Source: an uncultured Bacteroidales bacterium (GTDB lineage: Bacteria; Bacteroidota; Bacteroidia; Bacteroidales; CAIWKO01). From it: a stretch of 64,000 bases of DNA. Position 1 is the stretch's first letter. Each line of letters starts with the position of its first letter. Location: positions 62,001 to 126,000 of the forward strand of contig CAIWKO010000010.1 of NCBI GenBank assembly GCA_903913285.1, in the 5' to 3' direction. Below the pieces are notes generated by a model. The model did no database searches. It saw nothing but the letters and a program-made list of their open reading frames with translations, and was not told the origin of the DNA. Positions 19,899-29,325 of this stretch are shown one piece after another. A program made the translations under genes and the position numbers.

Positions 19899-19970
19899 TT
19901 ATTCTTTTACACTCACGACATATCCATTTCCGTGAATATTGGATATTTCGACATGAGGATCGTTTTTCAT
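19899..19970 (-). pseudogene. Relic of an OmpR-type winged-helix response regulator C-terminus
   Basis: A 23-codon minus-strand frame reads KNDPHVEISNIHGNGYVVSV and ends in TAA. The spacing NxHGxGY after a DPxVxI strand is the wing of an OmpR/PhoB effector domain. No upstream receiver or recognition helix remains, so this looks like the stub of a deleted regulator. It is the only coding-like stretch in the 352-base gap between the EEP gene and the gene at 20088. Confidence 0.45.
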
Positions 19971-20087
19971 ATTTCCTTATTTATTTTTAGATCATTCTTC
20001 CTACAAAAATAAGATATCAAATGTAACTGTCAGAATTTTGCAAAATACTTTTCCAATTTTTTACTACTTTTACCTAAAATTATACGC

Positions 20088-21221
20088 ATGAAAGTTATTG
20101 TTCTCGGTGCAGGCTTGGTAGGCGCACCCATGGCTATCGATCTGGCAAAAGATGCAGAGTTTAAAGTAAGCGCTGCCGACATCAGCACCAAAGCTTTTTC
20201 ACGTTTAAACGAAAATAATGTCACCTGTCTGCAACACGATCTGTCGAAACCCGAAACGGTGAAGCAACTCATAGTAGGATATGATATGGTGATCAATGCC
20301 GTGCCAGGTTTCATGGGATTCCAAACGCTGAAAGCCATTATAGAAGCAGGCAAAAATACCGTCGATATTTCGTTCTTCCCCGAAGACCCCTTCGAACTGA
20401 GCGAACTTGCACTGAAACAGAACGTGATCGCAATTATGGATTGCGGTGTAGCCCCCGGCATGATGCACATTTTAACTGGCTACGTAGATCATCTGCTCGA
20501 CGAAACCATAACATCGCTGACCTACGTGGGCGGTTTGCCCGAAATCAGAGAATATCCTTATGAATATAAAGCTGTTTTTTCGCCCATCGACGTGGTGGAA
20601 GAATATACCAGACCAGCACGATATATCGAGAACCATAAAGAGGTCATCCGCGAAGCGCTTTCAGATACCGAACTACTGAATTTTCCGGGCATTGGCACGC
20701 TTGAATCGTTCAACAGCGACGGCATACGTTCGTTAGGCAAAACCATTAAAGCTGCCAACATCAAAGAAAAAACACTGCGCTATCCCGGGCATGTTGCTTT
20801 GGTGAAAGTGCTGCGCGAAACAGGTTTCTTCAGTCAGAACGTAATTGATGTGAAAGGCGTGAAAGTAAAACCAATGGACATGACCGCCAAATTGCTGTTC
20901 CCGATTTGGGAACTGAAGCCCGGCGAGCGCGACCTTACCATTATGAAAGTGATCGTGGAAGGAAGTAAGGACGGAAAACAGCTTCGCTACACTTACGACC
21001 TGCTTGACCGTTATGACGAAGAAACGCAAACCCACTCGATGGCACGTACCACTGGCTATACTGCTACCTGTGCGCTGCGCATGATAGCCAACGGATTGTA
21101 TACACGAAAAGGTTTGTCGGTTCCTGAATATATAGGCAAACACCCCGATTGCGTTGAATATCTGCTTGCCGAACTGGCTGCACGGGGTGTTAATTATGTT
21201 GAAACTATTGAAGAAATTTAA
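20088..21221 (+). CDS. Saccharopine dehydrogenase family protein
   Basis: A 377-residue NAD(P)-binding oxidoreductase of the saccharopine dehydrogenase/carboxynorspermidine dehydrogenase superfamily. The N-terminus carries the Rossmann fingerprint VIVLGAGLVGAP (residues 3-14). A central segment MDCGVAPGMMH fits the catalytic domain of lysine-forming saccharopine dehydrogenases. It may serve lysine catabolism or polyamine metabolism; family membership is clear but the substrate is not. The gene is GC-richer than the island to its left and marks the return to core chromosome. A lipoprotein gene follows 13 bases later. Confidence 0.85.
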   Translation: MKVIVLGAGLVGAPMAIDLAKDAEFKVSAADISTKAFSRLNENNVTCLQHDLSKPETVKQLIVGYDMVINAVPGFMGFQTLKAIIEAGKNTVDISFFPEDPFELSELALKQNVIAIMDCGVAPGMMHILTGYVDHLLDETITSLTYVGGLPEIREYPYEYKAVFSPIDVVEEYTRPARYIENHKEVIREALSDTELLNFPGIGTLESFNSDGIRSLGKTIKAANIKEKTLRYPGHVALVKVLRETGFFSQNVIDVKGVKVKPMDMTAKLLFPIWELKPGERDLTIMKVIVEGSKDGKQLRYTYDLLDRYDEETQTHSMARTTGYTATCALRMIANGLYTRKGLSVPEYIGKHPDCVEYLLAELAARGVNYVETIEEI

Positions 21222-21234
21222 AAAACAGATTATC

Positions 21235-22116
21235 ATGAAAAAGCTTTTAGCCTTGATGTTGTTGACTCTACTTCTTGTTACATCGTGCAAGAAAGATGAC
21301 TCCATCACCGATAACTCCACCCCCGACGTTTCGTTCAAACTGAACGGAACTGTTTGGAAAGCCACCGATTTTTCGGCTGTTTTTGCAGCCAATGTTTTTA
21401 CCATCACAGCCACCAAAGGCAGCGACGAGCTCATTATATACATCAACGGGGCTATGCCGCAAACTTATACGTTGAACCCTTCGACCAGTTTGTATGAATT
21501 CAGCGCTGTTTACAAGACCGGTATCGGAACTGCAGGCGAACTGGATTACACGGCAAAGTCTGGAACCTTGCTGTTGTCGCAGATAAACTCAACCCTGAAT
21601 TATATTTACGGTACCTTTAGTTTTTCGGCAAGTTCGGTACAGGTTTTTTACAAGAATTTCACCAGCGGTATATTCACCGATCTGGATTATACGATAAACT
21701 CGAAACATTCATGGCTCTATTCGGGTGCCAAAGGCGGAACTATTACTGCACTGTTGGATACAACAGCCTGGATGTCGGTGAATCAGGTAAGCATCCGAAA
21801 TGGCAACGAATTTGATATTACAGGAGTTGCCAGCGGAAGTGATGTGTTGACTATTAATATACACGATACACTCACTGGAAATCATGCTTTGAACGATTCA
21901 CTGAGCATACATGCCTTTGATGCATCGTGGAAACCCACTTCAGCATCCACAACAGAAGAAACGTATTTCGGCATCACAGGCAATCTGAACCTCGTCACTA
22001 AAGATGCTGTCAACAGAAAGATCAGCGGAACGTTCTCCTTCAACTCAAAACGGACTGCAAATCCTGTTATCTCCATTACCGAGGGCAAGTTCTATATGGT
22101 GAAATTCACGGAATAA
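21235..22116 (+). CDS. Secreted lipoprotein of unknown function
   Basis: A 293-residue protein starting MKKLLALMLLTLLLVTSCKKDD, a textbook lipoprotein signal with the lipobox Cys followed by charged residues, as for Bacteroidota surface or periplasmic lipoproteins. The mature part is rich in Thr, Ser, Gly and beta-strand pattern, with two similar halves (around FKLNGTVWKAT and, later, TALLDTTAWMS). I chose the ATG at 21235, 81 bases inside the longest frame, because the signal peptide begins there and the longer form overlaps the preceding gene. No enzymatic motif was recognised. The next gene starts 2 bases after its stop. Confidence 0.8.
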   Translation: MKKLLALMLLTLLLVTSCKKDDSITDNSTPDVSFKLNGTVWKATDFSAVFAANVFTITATKGSDELIIYINGAMPQTYTLNPSTSLYEFSAVYKTGIGTAGELDYTAKSGTLLLSQINSTLNYIYGTFSFSASSVQVFYKNFTSGIFTDLDYTINSKHSWLYSGAKGGTITALLDTTAWMSVNQVSIRNGNEFDITGVASGSDVLTINIHDTLTGNHALNDSLSIHAFDASWKPTSASTTEETYFGITGNLNLVTKDAVNRKISGTFSFNSKRTANPVISITEGKFYMVKFTE

Positions 22117-22118
22117 AT

Positions 22119-23066
22119 ATGGACGAACCTTTGTGGGCCGATAAACGCAGATTCAATACGTTTGCAGCTTATTGCCAAAGAACCTACGGCACACGATTGC
22201 AAAAACTGAGCATCGATGCTGGTTTTACCTGCCCCAACCGCGACGGAACACTCGGTAACAACGGTTGCACCTATTGCAGCAATGATGCATTCAACCCATC
22301 CTATTGCCAGCCCGAAAAAAGCATCACACAACAGATCAACGAAGGCATAGAATTTCATCAGAACCGTTATCGCAGAGCTACGAAATATATAGCGTATTTT
22401 CAGCCTTATTCCAACACCTATAAAGAACTTGATGAACTGAAAACTCTATATGGCGAAGCACTTTCGCATACGATGATATCGGGCATAACAATAGGTACGC
22501 GCCCCGATTGCATTGATGATGCAAAGCTTGACTATTTGAGCGAAATAGCGAAAACACATTTCGTTTCGGTTGAATACGGCATTGAATCGTGCTATAACAA
22601 AACCCTGAAGGCCATAAACCGTGCGCATACGTTTGAAACCGCCGTTGATGCAATAAAAAGAACAGCCGAACGAAAACTCTTTGTTGGGGCACATATCATA
22701 TTCGGTCTTCCGGGAGAGAGCCGCGCCGACATGCTTGCCGAAGCAAAAGTATTGTCGGCACTACCCATTAACAGTTTGAAACTTCATCAACTTCAGATAT
22801 TGAAGAACACGGTTATGGAAACTGAATTTAAAAACAATCCCGAACGATTCGATCTTTTCAGTTTGGAAGAATACATCGAATTTGTCATTGATTTTCTGGA
22901 ACTTTTGAATCCCGATATCATCATCGAACGATTGTCGGGCGAAGTACCGCCGCGCTTTCTGGTCAACTCTCCCTGGGGATTGCTGCGTGCCGACCAGGTT
23001 ATGGTTCAAATAGAAAAACGCATGAAAATGCGCGACACCTGTCAAGGGAAATATTATTCAAAATAG
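22119..23066 (+). CDS. Radical SAM protein, YhcC family (TIGR01212 type)
   Basis: A 315-residue radical S-adenosylmethionine protein. The [4Fe-4S] ligands are C38, C50 and C53 in CPNRDG...GCTYC, the CxxxxxxxxxxxCxxC spacing particular to the YhcC family instead of the usual CxxxCxxC. Downstream are FQPYSNTY, the SVEYGIES strand and the GLPGE motif, all in family order. YhcC proteins have no firmly established substrate; links to tRNA or cofactor modification have been suggested. It follows the lipoprotein gene by 2 bases, so they are likely cotranscribed, although no functional link is evident. Confidence 0.9.
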   Translation: MDEPLWADKRRFNTFAAYCQRTYGTRLQKLSIDAGFTCPNRDGTLGNNGCTYCSNDAFNPSYCQPEKSITQQINEGIEFHQNRYRRATKYIAYFQPYSNTYKELDELKTLYGEALSHTMISGITIGTRPDCIDDAKLDYLSEIAKTHFVSVEYGIESCYNKTLKAINRAHTFETAVDAIKRTAERKLFVGAHIIFGLPGESRADMLAEAKVLSALPINSLKLHQLQILKNTVMETEFKNNPERFDLFSLEEYIEFVIDFLELLNPDIIIERLSGEVPPRFLVNSPWGLLRADQVMVQIEKRMKMRDTCQGKYYSK

Positions 23067-23195
23067 CGCATCTTCTAAATCGTTTAGTTTTAGATTTTTA
23101 AATTTTTACACTTAAATTTAATAAAAAAATAATTCGTATTCAATAGGCTGAATATATTGGTATTAAATAGTTCTAAACAAAATAAACATCTATCG

Positions 23196-23231
23196 TTTTA
23201 AACGTTTGTTTAAAATTATTGTTTACATTTG
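23196..23231 (+). promoter_or_regulatory. Perfect inverted-repeat operator and -7 box of the tetR operon
   Basis: TTTTAAAC (23196-23203) and GTTTAAAA (23208-23215) form a perfect 8-bp inverted repeat around GTTT. Directly after it, TACATTTG at 23224-23231 is the -7 box, 11 bases before the TetR ATG. The palindrome covers the -33 region, the expected position for autorepression. Confidence 0.65.
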
Positions 23232-23242
23232 CAGCCGATAAC

Positions 23243-23836
23243 ATGACCACCGAAGACAAAATAAAAAAGACGGCCTTAACCCTCTTCCTTGAAAAAGGAT
23301 TTGAGCGTACGAGTATCCGCGAAATTGCAAGAAGGGCCAAGATCAATATCGCACTGCTGAATTACTATTTTCGCAGTAAAGAAAACCTATTCAATTCTAT
23401 TTTTTCAAGTCTTTTAGGAAAATACACTCCTGAATTGAACAGTATTTTAAGTTCGCCTTTGCCTTTGGAAGAAAAGATAAAGTTATACGTTGAGGAATAT
23501 ATCGACATACTTCTTAAAAATCCAAGACTTACCTATTTTGTTCTCTCAGTTCTGCATCGCAACCCCGATAAGATCACGAAGATGAAGATATTTCAGAGTC
23601 TTTATAATACAGGGAACTTTTCAACTCAATTTTATGACGAAGTGCGTAAAGGAAACATCAAAGATGTTGATCCTACACAGTTCTTTATCAATATGCTCTC
23701 ACTGATAACATTTCCTTTCACCATCAAACAGGTGATCATGGAAAAAAACAAGATGAGCGAAGATACTTTTAAACAGTTTATGCATGAGCGTAAACAAGTG
23801 ATAACAGAAATGCTAATACTAACCATTAAAAAATAA
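23243..23836 (+). CDS. TetR/AcrR family transcriptional regulator
   Basis: A 197-residue one-domain repressor. Residues 5-50 form the TetR helix-turn-helix: ALTLFLEKGFERTSIREIA, then INIALLNYYFRSKENLF. The remaining helical part is the ligand-binding and dimerisation domain. I chose the ATG at 23243 because the -7 box and the palindrome lie immediately before it, whereas the longer frame starts upstream of the promoter box. It is cotranscribed with a KAS III-like gene that starts 3 bases after its stop. A role in sensing a fatty acid or acyl-CoA is therefore a reasonable guess, not shown by the sequence. Confidence 0.9.
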   Translation: MTTEDKIKKTALTLFLEKGFERTSIREIARRAKINIALLNYYFRSKENLFNSIFSSLLGKYTPELNSILSSPLPLEEKIKLYVEEYIDILLKNPRLTYFVLSVLHRNPDKITKMKIFQSLYNTGNFSTQFYDEVRKGNIKDVDPTQFFINMLSLITFPFTIKQVIMEKNKMSEDTFKQFMHERKQVITEMLILTIKK

Positions 23837-23839
23837 ACC

Positions 23840-24784
23840 ATGTTCATTAATTCTATTGCACATTATATACCCGAACAAATTCTGACCAATGAGCACTTTT
23901 CGAAGATACTTGGATTAACTGAGGAAGAAATATTTAAAAAATCGGGTATAAAACAACGTCGCGTGACGGGTGCAGGCGAAAACACGAACACGATGAGTGT
24001 GAAAGTTGCAGGACTTTTGCAACCTAAAATTCCATTCGATCTGCAAGAGGTTGATCTGATAGTGGGTGCAACCTACTCACCACACGATACGGTAGCTACT
24101 CTGGCTCATCAGGTTCAGCATTTATTCAAAATAGAAAATGCTCAGGTGGTTTCGGTATCCACAGCCTGTTCTTCGTATGTAAATGCAATGGAAATCGTGG
24201 AAGGTTATTTTGCTATGGGAAAAGCCAGCAAAGCTCTGGTGGTTGTTTCGGAGCACAACACTATTTATAACGATGAAAGCAATTCTTATTCAGGATTTCT
24301 TTGGGGTGATGGTGCAGCTGCTATGAGTGTGACAAAAGAACGTATCACTGAAAATGATGTTGAAGTTGTTGAAATAGAAACCAGAGGTTATGCTCATTTT
24401 GCCAAGGCCATGCACGCTGTAAATCTCCGTCCGCTTGAAGACCGTATTCAAATGAAAGACGGTAAAGATGTTTTTATGAATGCCAGCAAACTGATGACAT
24501 CCAACACACAGGGAATTCTGGAACGCAACGGATTCAATTTAAAAGACCTTACCTACCTTATACCTCATCAAGCCAATATGCGCATCATCAATAAAGTTGG
24601 AGAGATGCTCGGTTTGCACAACGGTTCGGTGGTAACAAATATTGAATATCTGGGTAATACAGGCAGTGCAAGTTCAGCAATAGCACTTTCGCAAACCTGG
24701 GATAAATTACAAAAAGATAATCTGGCAGTTGTAACTGTTTTTGGTGGCGGATATTCATCGGGCTGTATGCTTTTAAAGAAATAG
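23840..24784 (+). CDS. 3-oxoacyl-ACP synthase III (KAS III / FabH-like)
   Basis: A 314-residue thiolase-fold condensing enzyme with the full KAS III catalytic triad: C110 in STACSSY, H243 in LIPHQANMRI and N273 in GNTGS. FabH-type enzymes condense acyl-CoA with malonyl-ACP to start fatty acid synthesis, and relatives act in quorum signal or polyketide pathways. It is directly coupled to a TetR regulator, with a palindromic operator upstream, which suggests an inducible accessory copy and not the constitutive housekeeping FabH. A perfect bidirectional terminator follows at 24829. Confidence 0.88.
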   Translation: MFINSIAHYIPEQILTNEHFSKILGLTEEEIFKKSGIKQRRVTGAGENTNTMSVKVAGLLQPKIPFDLQEVDLIVGATYSPHDTVATLAHQVQHLFKIENAQVVSVSTACSSYVNAMEIVEGYFAMGKASKALVVVSEHNTIYNDESNSYSGFLWGDGAAAMSVTKERITENDVEVVEIETRGYAHFAKAMHAVNLRPLEDRIQMKDGKDVFMNASKLMTSNTQGILERNGFNLKDLTYLIPHQANMRIINKVGEMLGLHNGSVVTNIEYLGNTGSASSAIALSQTWDKLQKDNLAVVTVFGGGYSSGCMLLKK

Positions 24785-24828
24785 GACTTCGCAATAGCGA
24801 GATAAAAAATTAAACCCTTAAAAAAAAG

Positions 24829-24853
24829 AGGCTGTCATGACAGCCTTTTTTTT
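24829..24853. terminator. Bidirectional terminator between KAS III gene and ilvE
   Basis: AGGCTGTCATGACAGCCT (24829-24846) is a perfect 18-base palindrome with an A run before it and a T run after it, so it can stop transcription from both converging genes. Confidence 0.9.
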
Positions 24854-24854
24854 A

Positions 24855-25874
24855 TTATTCAATAACATGTGTCCACCCGAATTTATCAGGTTCTTCACCA
24901 CTTTGAATCGCACGAAGGCGATTATACAATTTTGTTGAAACAGGACCTGCATTTCCGTCTTTACAATATTCATAAACTTTCCCGGTATCGCGATCCTGAA
25001 TTTTTTTGATCGGTGAAATAACTGCAGCAGTTCCGCATGCTCCAACTTCATCAAAGCCGGCTAAATCTTCAACGGTTATTGATTTTAATTCAACCTTCAT
25101 GCCCATATCTTCAGCCAATGTACGCAAACTCATATTTGTGATTGACGGGAGAATGGATTTTGATTGTGGTGTGATGTACGAATTGCCTTTTATAGCAAAG
25201 AAATTGGCAGGACCTGCTTCATCGATGAATTTCTTTTCGTGAGCATCGAGAAAAATAGCGGTGGAATAACCTTCATGATGAGCTCTTTCGCCTGCTATTA
25301 AACTGGCAGCATAATTTCCACCCACCTTAATATGGCCTGTTCCTAATGGAGCAGCTCTATCATAATCGCGGATGATCTGAACATTTACAGGTTTAAATCC
25401 TTCTTTAAAATAAGGACCAACCGGCGTTACAAAGATCATGAACAAATATTCATCAGCAGGTTGAACACCTACTTTTGGACCTGATCCAATAAGCAAAGGA
25501 CGAATGTAAAGCGATGAGCCGGTGTCCTGAGGCGGAACATAATGCATGTTTAATTTCACTGCAAGTTCCATGGCTTCTTTGAACAGTTTATCAGGAACGG
25601 ATTTCATTAGAATTCCGTCAGCTGAGTTTCTAAGTCTTTTGGCATTTTCTTCCCAGCGAAAAACGCGAACTTTTCCATCTTTACAACGGAAGGCCTTTAA
25701 GCCTTCAAAAGCTTCTTGCCCATAGTGTAAACAAGTAGCTGCGATATGAATATTTACAGTTTCTGACGAGGATACTTCTAATTCGCCCCATTGTCCGTTA
25801 CGCCAATAACAGCGAACATTATAATCGGTTTTTACATAACCGAAAGGCAAATTTTTCCAATCGATGTTTAGCAT
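24855..25874 (-). CDS. ilvE: Branched-chain amino acid aminotransferase
   Basis: A 339-residue fold-type IV PLP enzyme that transfers amino groups between Leu, Ile or Val and 2-oxoglutarate. Characteristic segments are YGQEAFEGLKAFR (near 55), RPLLIGSGPKVGV (near 130), GHIKVGGNYAAS with the PLP lysine (near 200), and DEAGPANFFA (near 230), followed by a GACGTAAVISP block. The length fits the class II enzymes (about 340 to 360 residues). It is a single gene, convergent with the KAS III gene and ending 1 base beyond the shared terminator. Confidence 0.95.
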   Translation of the reverse strand: MLNIDWKNLPFGYVKTDYNVRCYWRNGQWGELEVSSSETVNIHIAATCLHYGQEAFEGLKAFRCKDGKVRVFRWEENAKRLRNSADGILMKSVPDKLFKEAMELAVKLNMHYVPPQDTGSSLYIRPLLIGSGPKVGVQPADEYLFMIFVTPVGPYFKEGFKPVNVQIIRDYDRAAPLGTGHIKVGGNYAASLIAGERAHHEGYSTAIFLDAHEKKFIDEAGPANFFAIKGNSYITPQSKSILPSITNMSLRTLAEDMGMKVELKSITVEDLAGFDEVGACGTAAVISPIKKIQDRDTGKVYEYCKDGNAGPVSTKLYNRLRAIQSGEEPDKFGWTHVIE

Positions 25875-26016
25875 AAATTTAGTTTTTTTTAGTGAATAAA
25901 AACGTGCTAATTTATAAATATATTTGATGCAAAAAAGGTTTTTAATAAAATTTAAGAAAGAGTGAACTTAAAATCTTTTCATATTACCACCTCGATAGAG
26001 CATTAATGTAAATAAA

Positions 26017-26045
26017 AAATGCGGGGCTCACCCCGCATTTCATTT
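26017..26045. terminator. Terminator downstream of hcp
   Basis: AAATGCGGGG (26017-26026) pairs with CCCCGCATTT (26031-26040) around a CTCA loop, flanked by A and T runs. It lies just past the hcp stop at 26080 in the minus direction. Confidence 0.85.
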
Positions 26046-26079
26046 TTAGTAGTTTAATTAGTTACATAACAGTATTTGC

Positions 26080-27732
26080 TTAGTTTAAAAAGGCTTTCAA
26101 ATCTTCATCAGGAGTTGTGATACCACTGATATTGAAATTATCGACCAGTACTTTAACGACATTCGGCGATAAGAAAGCAGGTAATGTCGGTCCCAAATGA
26201 ATATTTTTTACTCCCAGATATAGCAACGCGAGAAGCACAATAACAGCTTTCTGCTCGTACCATGCAATATTATAAACAATTGGAAGTTCGTTGATATCGT
26301 TCAACTGAAATACTTCCTTAAGTTTAAGAGCTATAACTGCCAATGAATATGAATCATTACATTGACCGGCATCCAGAACACGCGGGATACCATTGATATC
26401 TCCTAATTGTAGTTTGTTATAACGATATTTTGCACAACCTGCCGTAAGGATGACAGTGTCTGTTGGCAGTTTAACCGCAAACTGTGTATAATAATCACGG
26501 TCTCTCATTCTGCCATCGCAACCTGCCATAACAATAAATTTTCTAATAGCTCCGCTTTTAACCGCTTCAACAACTTTATCGGCCAGTGCAATAACCTGAG
26601 CATGTGCAAATCCGCCAACTATTTCACCCTTTTCAATTTCTTCGGGAGCTTTGCATGATTTTGCCAGTGTAATGATCTCAGAGAAATCTTTTTTACCGTC
26701 AACCGGTCTGTCAGCAATATGTTTAAACCCATCGAAACCTGCAGCACCTGTTGTGAACACTTTGTCATGATACGAAGCATTGGTGTGAGGAGGTACCAGA
26801 CAGTTTGTAGTAAATAAAATCGGGCCGTTGAAAGTTTCAAACTCTTCGCGTTGTTTCCACCAGGCATTTCCGTAATTACCGGCAAAACAAGTGTATTTTT
26901 TGAAAAATGGGTAATAATGTGCCGGTAGCATTTCGCTGTGCGTATACACATCAACGCCAGTACCCTCTGTTTGGTCAAGCAAATCTTCCAAATCGCGCAA
27001 ATCGTGTCCGCTGATCAATATTCCGGGATTATTTCTGACTCCGATATCCACTTTTGTAATTTCCGGATTTCCATAACGTGAAGTGTTCGCAGTATCCAGC
27101 AAAGACATTACATCTACACCATATTTCCCGCAATCCATTACTAAAGAAACAAGATAATCGGCCGTCAGATCTGTTCTGGTAATTTCAGCCAAACCATGCT
27201 GAATAAATGCCGAGATTTCATCTTTTTCATATCCTAAATTCGAAGCATGTTCAGCATAAGCAGCCATACCTTTTATTCCAAACAGAACCAAATGTACCAA
27301 TGAACGGATATCTTCATTTTCATAAGAAAGCACACCGATTTTGGTCGATTTTTCATCAATTTCGACGTTTTGTGAAGCCGACCAAACAGCAGAATCATGT
27401 TTAATATCTGAAACATCAATACCTTTTTCAATGCAAGTATTTTTTATAGATTCTCGCCATACCAATGCTTTTTTGATCCTTTCATAAAATACATTTTTAT
27501 CGAAATTGGCATTTGTTATGGTCATAAACAAGCTTTCCATAACAAACCTGTCAAGTTTCTTATCAGTATAACCAGCGCTGCGGGCTTTTGTACTAAACAA
27601 TGAAGCTCCTTTTAAAACATGGATCAACATGTCTTGCAGATTTGCAACATCTTCTTTTTTTCCGCATACACCACTTGTTGTGCAAGCTATTCCTTTTGCA
27701 GTTTCCTGACATTGAAAACAGAACATACTCAT
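26080..27732 (-). CDS. hcp: Hydroxylamine reductase / hybrid cluster protein, class I
   Basis: A 550-residue Fe-S enzyme that reduces nitric oxide to nitrous oxide or hydroxylamine to ammonia and protects against nitrosative stress. N-terminal C5, C8, C17 and C23 have the CxxC-x8-C-x5-C spacing of class I proteins from anaerobes, which bind a [4Fe-4S] cluster. The hybrid-cluster ligand segments are present, including [16 protein letters not shown] and [11 protein letters not shown] clear GGAGAA ribosome site precedes the ATG. It follows a ferredoxin-type gene by 49 bases and shares its promoter at 28680, so that protein is the probable electron donor. Confidence 0.95.
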   Translation of the reverse strand: MSMFCFQCQETAKGIACTTSGVCGKKEDVANLQDMLIHVLKGASLFSTKARSAGYTDKKLDRFVMESLFMTITNANFDKNVFYERIKKALVWRESIKNTCIEKGIDVSDIKHDSAVWSASQNVEIDEKSTKIGVLSYENEDIRSLVHLVLFGIKGMAAYAEHASNLGYEKDEISAFIQHGLAEITRTDLTADYLVSLVMDCGKYGVDVMSLLDTANTSRYGNPEITKVDIGVRNNPGILISGHDLRDLEDLLDQTEGTGVDVYTHSEMLPAHYYPFFKKYTCFAGNYGNAWWKQREEFETFNGPILFTTNCLVPPHTNASYHDKVFTTGAAGFDGFKHIADRPVDGKKDFSEIITLAKSCKAPEEIEKGEIVGGFAHAQVIALADKVVEAVKSGAIRKFIVMAGCDGRMRDRDYYTQFAVKLPTDTVILTAGCAKYRYNKLQLGDINGIPRVLDAGQCNDSYSLAVIALKLKEVFQLNDINELPIVYNIAWYEQKAVIVLLALLYLGVKNIHLGPTLPAFLSPNVVKVLVDNFNISGITTPDEDLKAFLN

Positions 27733-27781
27733 AAATTATTCTCCTTATTTTTAATAGTTATTTAATATTATTTGTGTTTAA

Positions 27782-28642
27782 TTATATCCATTCTTCGTGT
27801 AAAATTTTTCCATTTATTCCTATAATAACAGATTTTACAGGAACTTTCCGTGTTGCTTTCATCATCGCTGATTTGGTTAGCTGCAACAATCCACCGCAAC
27901 ATGGAACTTCCATCATCAAAACAGTAAGTGTATTTACTTTTGCATCCTCGATCATAAGCTTTATTTTGTCAACATATACATCCATGTTTGAATCCAGTTT
28001 TGGACATGCAATCACCAAAGACTTACCTTTTAAGAACTCGTTATGAAAATTCCCGTATGAAAATGCAACGCAATCTGCAGCGATTACTACATCAGCATTT
28101 TTAAAATAAGGGGCTACCGGATTAATCAGATGAAGTTGAATCGGCCATTGTCGTAATTGTGAGTCAATAATAGTATTATTAGTTTCAGCAGTATTATCAT
28201 TCTGTCTGAGGTCCATCATTTTTGAACCCGGGCAACCCCCCGAATGATGTTCGTTTTGATTATTATGTGTTTCCATTTTAAATTCGTTTATTATTTCTGA
28301 ATATTTTTCTTGTGCAGTTAAATAGTGTATTGCTTGTTTTACATATTCTTTTTCATTGTGGTCGCGAAGATGACGCAAATGAGCCAGAACAGTATTTTTG
28401 CCTTCTTTCGAAATACGTTCCATTACTTTTATCTCATCATAAGCTTCAGCTTCTCTTTCTTCAAGTATTATAGCACCCTCAGGGCACTCACCGATACATG
28501 CTCCTAATCCATCGCAAAAAAGTTCACTGATCAAACGTGCTTTGTTATCAATTATCTGCAAAGCTCCTTCATGGCATCCGGTCACACAAATTCCGCAGCC
28601 GGTGCATTTTTCTTCATCAATTTTTATTATTGTACGTTTCAT
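27782..28642 (-). CDS. Dicluster ferredoxin-type Fe-S protein, putative Hcp electron donor
   Basis: A 286-residue protein. Residues 10-50 carry two 4Fe-4S motifs, CTGCGICVTGCHEGA and CDGLGACIGECPEGA. The rest is a globular domain with further conserved cysteines (GGCPGS near 130, ADCVAFS near 180, ACPKLD near 210, VPCCGG near 250), which may bind another cofactor. This family commonly sits next to hcp in anaerobes in place of the NADH oxidoreductase Hcr. Here it is the first gene of a two-gene operon with hcp, so passing electrons to Hcp is the likely role. That role is inferred from context. Confidence 0.85.
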   Translation of the reverse strand: MKRTIIKIDEEKCTGCGICVTGCHEGALQIIDNKARLISELFCDGLGACIGECPEGAIILEEREAEAYDEIKVMERISKEGKNTVLAHLRHLRDHNEKEYVKQAIHYLTAQEKYSEIINEFKMETHNNQNEHHSGGCPGSKMMDLRQNDNTAETNNTIIDSQLRQWPIQLHLINPVAPYFKNADVVIAADCVAFSYGNFHNEFLKGKSLVIACPKLDSNMDVYVDKIKLMIEDAKVNTLTVLMMEVPCCGGLLQLTKSAMMKATRKVPVKSVIIGINGKILHEEWI

Positions 28643-28679
28643 TTTTATTACAATTTTATTATAGGTGTATTTAGGTACT

Positions 28680-28687
28680 CAAAGGTA
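28680..28687 (-). promoter_or_regulatory. -7 box of the ferredoxin-hcp operon
   Basis: The minus strand reads TACCTTTG, 38 bases before the ATG at 28642. An A/T-rich region with GTACCTAAATACACC lies between it and the gene, but no certain operator was recognised. Confidence 0.55.
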
Positions 28688-28824
28688 TATATAAAAAACA
28701 AAATACAAAGAGAAATCTATTTCTAAATTATAAATAGCAGTGAATCTGGATTTATCACTAATAATTTATAATACAAAAAGGAAGGAAAAGGATAATTTTA
28801 GAGAATTAATCAAATAAAAAAAGT

Positions 28825-28865
28825 TCCTAAAGACCTATGATTTTTGCAAACCATGTTCTTTAGGA
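28825..28865 (-). terminator. Terminator of the cyd-rrf2 transcription unit
   Basis: TCCTAAAGA and TCTTTAGGA (28825-28833 and 28857-28865) form a 9-bp stem. On the minus strand it is followed by a run of seven T, just past the Rrf2 stop. Confidence 0.75.
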
Positions 28866-28900
28866 CCTGATAATATCTAAATAAATTACAATTTATTCAA

Positions 28901-29302
28901 CTAAAGCAATTCGCTTAGTTTTTGACTTTTAAAATACTCCCTGAACTCATCTGTCATACGATGAACTATTCCGTTCATTAAGCATTTATCGAAAGGACAA
29001 ATATTTTTATCAAAGGGACAATCTGCCAAAGCCATTTCACCTTCAATAGCTTCATAAATATTCAATAAGGAGATTTCGGAAGGAGCTTTACTCAGTATAA
29101 AACCTCCCGATGGACCCCGGGTTGATTTAACAAAGTTAAACTTAACCAAACGTTGCATTACTTTTGCGATGTGGTTTCTGGAAGCGCCGGTTAGTTCAGA
29201 GAGTTTATTAACATTCATATTGTTGTTCTCTGATCGTGCTATTAGAACCATAACATGAATTGCGATGGATGCGGCTTCAGAAATACCTACTATTCGTGAC
29301 AT
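28901..29302 (-). CDS. Rrf2 family transcriptional regulator (NsrR/IscR-like)
   Basis: A 133-residue winged-helix regulator. The helix-turn-helix occupies residues 20-60 (NVNKLSELTGASRNHIAKVMQ) and the RGPSGGF wing signature follows. Near residues 94-107 are three cysteines in CPFDKNICPFDKC, the usual site of an Fe-S cluster that senses NO or redox state. Its stop-to-start spacing from the CydX-like gene is 23 bases, so it is probably the last gene of the cyd operon. It also lies next to the ferredoxin-hcp operon. An NO-responsive role controlling hcp and cyd is a strong contextual inference. Confidence 0.88.
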   Translation of the reverse strand: MSRIVGISEAASIAIHVMVLIARSENNNMNVNKLSELTGASRNHIAKVMQRLVKFNFVKSTRGPSGGFILSKAPSEISLLNIYEAIEGEMALADCPFDKNICPFDKCLMNGIVHRMTDEFREYFKSQKLSELL

Positions 29303-29325
29303 AAATTATAATTTAAGGATAAATA

